NCBI GenBank assembly: GCA_963790325.1
Contig: CAWBNY010000003.1
Span: 992,001-1,056,000 of the forward strand
Reading direction: 5' to 3'
Length of the DNA: 64,000 nucleotides
Source of the DNA: JAXDMK01 sp963790325
GTDB taxonomy: Bacteria > Actinomycetota > Acidimicrobiia > Acidimicrobiales > AC-14
The notes below the pieces were generated by a model. The model made no database searches. It was not told the DNA's origin and saw only the letters and a program-made list of their open reading frames with translations. A program made the position numbers and the translations under genes. Shown one piece after another: positions 61,487 through 64,000 of this stretch. Each line of letters begins with the position of its first letter. Within the stretch, counting starts at the first letter, position 1.

Positions 61487-62645
61487 GGGAGTCCACGAAT
61501 GACCGGTGGTTGCGGACCAGCTCCGCCACCGAGTCGCCGCCGAACTTGCGCAGGGCCTCGCCCGCCAGCACCAGGGCGACCATGGTCTCCGCCACCACGC
61601 CCGCCGCCGGCACCGCGGTGACGTCGGTCCGCTCCTTGAACGAGACCGTCTCCTCCTTGGTCTCCACGTCGACCGTCTTGAGCACGGGCCGGTTGAGGGT
61701 GGAAAGCGGCTTCATCGCCACCCGGGCCACCAGCAGGTCGCCGGTGGACATGCCCCCCTCGATCCCCCCGGCCCGGGCCGTCTCCCGCCGGTAGACACCC
61801 TCCTCCGCGTCCCACGAGATGGCGTCGTGGGCCTGCGATCCCCGGCGGCCGGCGCCCTCGATGCCCTCGCCGATCTCCACCGCCTTCATGGCCGGGATGC
61901 TCATGAGGGCGGCGGCCAGCAACGCGTCGAGGCGACGGTCCCAGTGGACGTGGCTGCCGAGGCCGACGGGCACGCCGTAGCCCAACACCTCGACCACCCC
62001 TCCCAGGGAGTCGCCGTCCCTGGCCGCGGCCTTGATCTCCTCGATCATCGCCTCCTCGTCGGCCGGGTCGTTGACCCGGACGGGCGACTCGTCGATGCGA
62101 GGGAGGTCGGCCATCGTCGGTCGGCCCGATCCGCCGGCGGAGGCCTTGGCCACCACCGGTCCCATCTGGATGACGTGGGAGAGCACCGACACCCCCAGGT
62201 GGGACAGCAGCGCCTTGGCGCAGGCTCCGGCCGCCACCCGGGCTGCCGTCTCCCGGGCCGACGCCCGTTCGAGCACGTCGCGGGCGTCGGAGAGGCCGTA
62301 CTTCTGCATGCCGGCCAGGTCGGCGTGGCCGGGGCGGGGCCGGGTGAGCGGCTTCTCGGTCCTCCCCGGGCCGGGGGACATCTCCCGCTCCCACTTGGGC
62401 CACTCGGTGTTGCCGATCTCGAGGGCCACCGGCGAGCCCAGCGTGCGCCCGTGGCGGACCCCGCCCAGGATGGTGAGCTCGTCCTGCTCGAAGCGCATCC
62501 GGGGGCCGCGGCCGTAGCCCAGCCGGCGGCGGGCGAGCTCGGCCTGGATGGCCTCGGCCGTGATCTCCAGGCCCGCGGGCAATCCCTCGATGGTGACGAG
62601 CAAAGCCTTCCCGTGGGACTCGCCGGCGGTGAGGAAGCGGAGCAC
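61479..62645 (-). CDS. aroC: Chorismate synthase
   Basis: Last common step to aromatic compounds; needs reduced FMN. The 388-residue protein has the three family signatures: GESHGKALLVTIEGLPAG, the RPGHADLAGMQKYG region followed by RASARETAARVAAGA, and GGIEGGMSTGDLLVARVAMKP (read as separate motifs). It starts with GTG at 62645 and is the first of 31 consecutive minus-strand genes. Confidence 0.95.
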   Translation of the reverse strand: MLRFLTAGESHGKALLVTIEGLPAGLEITAEAIQAELARRRLGYGRGPRMRFEQDELTILGGVRHGRTLGSPVALEIGNTEWPKWEREMSPGPGRTEKPLTRPRPGHADLAGMQKYGLSDARDVLERASARETAARVAAGACAKALLSHLGVSVLSHVIQMGPVVAKASAGGSGRPTMADLPRIDESPVRVNDPADEEAMIEEIKAAARDGDSLGGVVEVLGYGVPVGLGSHVHWDRRLDALLAAALMSIPAMKAVEIGEGIEGAGRRGSQAHDAISWDAEEGVYRRETARAGGIEGGMSTGDLLVARVAMKPLSTLNRPVLKTVDVETKEETVSFKERTDVTAVPAAGVVAETMVALVLAGEALRKFGGDSVAELVRNHRSFVDSLG

Positions 62646-62686
62646 GCCGACGAATCTACCGGGGCAGGGGTCGCCGACCCTGGGAT

Positions 62687-62699
62687 AACCGGATCGGTT
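62687..62699. promoter_or_regulatory. Small palindrome between aroC and the lipoprotein gene
   Basis: AACCG-GAT-CGGTT is a perfect inverted repeat with a three-base centre in the 90-base divergent gap. A TACGGT (62699-62704) adjoining it could be the -10 for the plus-strand gene. It might be an operator; no regulator is implied. Confidence 0.3.
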
Positions 62700-62735
62700 A
62701 CGGTCCGCCGGGGGAATCGACGAGGGAGGATCGGG

Positions 62736-63254
62736 ATGAGTCGTGTGGGGCGCGCGCTGGGAGTGCTCTTGGTCGGATCCATGGCGCTGGTCGGCTGTGG
62801 CGGGGGGGACGGCGACGAGGCGGCCACGACCGCGACCACGGCCGGGGGGTCGAGCTCGAACGAGGGTGGCTCGGGCGGCACCGGCGACGGCACCGGCACC
62901 GTCACCAGCGCCAAGTGCCTGGAGGCGGCCACCGCCATGGCCACCGCCGCCGGTGGGCTGTCGGCCGCCTTCGGGGGGTCGTCGGGCGACCTCACGGGCT
63001 CGGTGGAGGCGTTCGAGGCGTTCGCCGCCGTCGCCCCGTCGGAGATCAAGGACGACCTGCAGACCGTCGCCGAGGGCTACGCCGACTTCGTGAGGGTCAT
63101 GGCCGACACCGACTTCAACCCGGCCAGCGGCCAGGCGCCCTCGCCCGAGACGATGGCCAGGCTGGAAGCCGCCTCGGAGAAGCTGGCGGACTCCGACTTC
63201 GAGGCCGCCGCCGACCGGGTCTCGGCCTGGTTCGAGGACGAGTGCGGGGAGTAG
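62736..63254 (+). CDS. Putative lipoprotein of unknown function
   Basis: Precursor of 172 residues. The signal peptide ends in the lipobox LVGC (C21), followed by a D/E/A/T-rich and G/S-rich linker (about 25-60). A helical domain of about 110 residues with one conserved-looking cysteine pair (C69 and C170 region) completes it. The ATG at 62736 is preceded by GGGAGGA. It should be anchored on the outer face of the membrane. I do not recognise the domain. Confidence 0.75.
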   Translation: MSRVGRALGVLLVGSMALVGCGGGDGDEAATTATTAGGSSSNEGGSGGTGDGTGTVTSAKCLEAATAMATAAGGLSAAFGGSSGDLTGSVEAFEAFAAVAPSEIKDDLQTVAEGYADFVRVMADTDFNPASGQAPSPETMARLEAASEKLADSDFEAAADRVSAWFEDECGE

Positions 63255-63261
63255 CGGCCCC

Positions 63262-63948
63262 TCACCCGCCGAACCACGTCCGGATGATCTGGTCGCCGAA
63301 GAGGACGGCCAGGATCGCCCCTCCCGCGAGGAAGGGCCCGAACGGCACCGCGTCCTTGCGGCTCCGGACCCGGAACACCATCAGGCCGACGCCGATCAGC
63401 GCGCCCAGAAGGAAGCCGAGGAAGACCCCGGTGAGGACGTGGCGCAGGCTCAGCCACCCCAGGAACAGCCCGAGGACGAAGGCCAGGCGGACGTCGCCGA
63501 AGCCCATGCCCGCGGGCGAGATGAGGTGGACGACGAGCAGCCCCAACCAGGCCAGGGCCGCGCCCAGCAGGGCCCGGCGGAACAGGCCCCAGTCCCCCTC
63601 GGCGGTCGCGGCCAGGGCCAGGAGCGGGATCGACACGAAGATGGTCGGGTAGACGAGGCGGTTGGGGATGATGTGGAGGTCGAGGTCGATCACGCTGATG
63701 GCCAGCAGGGACGTGAAGAACACCAGGTAGGCGGGCAGGGCCCAGTCGGCGCCGAAGCGGAGGGTGGCCGCCGCCCACAGGACACCGCAGGCCACCTGCA
63801 CGATCCCCGCCCGCCGGGAGGCGGGCCGCAGCCTCAGCCCGAGCGGTCGCAGCGGCAGCTTGTCGGGGATCCGCTCGATCAGCACGTTGACGATCATGCC
63901 CACGGCCAGGCCGACCGCGCCGAGGCCCAGCGCGGCCCACGTCCTCAT
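63262..63948 (-). CDS. Prepilin peptidase, short A24 type
   Basis: Membrane aspartic protease of 228 residues that processes type IV pilin-like precursors. The two catalytic aspartates are D88 (in IDLDLHIIPN) and D152 (in GMGFGD, the GxGD motif). About seven hydrophobic segments are visible. The cytoplasmic N-terminal methylase region with CxxC pairs, found in proteobacterial PilD, is absent, as in many actinobacterial forms. It converges on the lipoprotein gene with a seven-base gap. The last 52 bases of the window upstream of it show no gene. Confidence 0.88.
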   Translation of the reverse strand: MRTWAALGLGAVGLAVGMIVNVLIERIPDKLPLRPLGLRLRPASRRAGIVQVACGVLWAAATLRFGADWALPAYLVFFTSLLAISVIDLDLHIIPNRLVYPTIFVSIPLLALAATAEGDWGLFRRALLGAALAWLGLLVVHLISPAGMGFGDVRLAFVLGLFLGWLSLRHVLTGVFLGFLLGALIGVGLMVFRVRSRKDAVPFGPFLAGGAILAVLFGDQIIRTWFGG

Positions 63949-64000
63949 GCCGTCATCCCCTCACCGGCGGTCGGTCCTCACGAACGGGCCGCGGCCCGCA

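Overview
The window is high-GC bacterial chromosome with an actinobacterial gene complement. It has a SteA/MctB-like pair, TlyA, an actinobacterial-type integration host factor, a PriA without helicase motifs, and blocks whose order resembles mycobacterial chromosomes as I recall them (tlyA-nadK-recN-steA-mctB; argCJBDFRGH; infC-rpmI-rplT-trmH-pheS-pheT; aroC-aroK-aroB-aroQ-pepQ-efp-nusB; pyrR-pyrB-pyrC-carA-carB; mihF-gmk-rpoZ-coaBC-metK-priA). The leaderless-looking promoters also fit. A deep actinobacterium such as Acidimicrobiia is my inference; the 16S gene at 13973-15498 would settle it. I see no prophage, insertion sequence, CRISPR array, toxin-antitoxin or defence island, and no tRNA.

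Layout. 1-6487 (minus): tlyA, nadK, recN, steA, mctB-like and a murJ cut by the window edge, joined by 1-4 base overlaps or short gaps. 6538-8491 (plus): a rhomboid protease and a DUF1015 protein. 8499-10286 (minus): a short SSB and a TPR protein. 10325-15892 (minus): one rRNA operon, 16S-23S-5S, with recognisable processing stems, promoter candidate and terminator. 15915-26853 (minus): arginine genes argC-J-B-D-F-R-G-H, then mpg, a lipoprotein and tyrS; the last three carry many single-base frameshifts. 27048-28235 (plus): an unrecognised protein with a four-cysteine layout like iron-sulfur nucleases. 28251-34871 (minus): infC, rpmI, rplT, an rRNA methyltransferase, a PAS histidine kinase, pheS and pheT. 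35084-35494 (plus): a DUF1844-like protein. 35523-62645: 31 consecutive minus-strand genes covering the shikimate pathway, EF-P/NusB, pyrimidine synthesis, nucleotide and cofactor housekeeping, peptide start-site processing, riboflavin synthesis and hisG. 62736-63254 (plus): a lipoprotein. 63262-63948 (minus): a prepilin peptidase.

The window is mainly biosynthesis (arginine, pyrimidine, riboflavin, chorismate) plus translation. ArgR is encoded inside the arg operon and an AT-rich palindrome at the argC start is its likely operator. A PyrR-binding loop followed by an intrinsic terminator precedes pyrR, predicting UMP-dependent attenuation. infC seems to start at AUA behind a strong Shine-Dalgarno, predicting IF3 autoregulation.

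Caution on quality: single-base indels cluster at 15.9-18.1 kb and 47.2-49.8 kb, and one probable indel lies in tlyA. They fall in essential genes and mostly in short homopolymers, so assembly error is more likely than gene decay.
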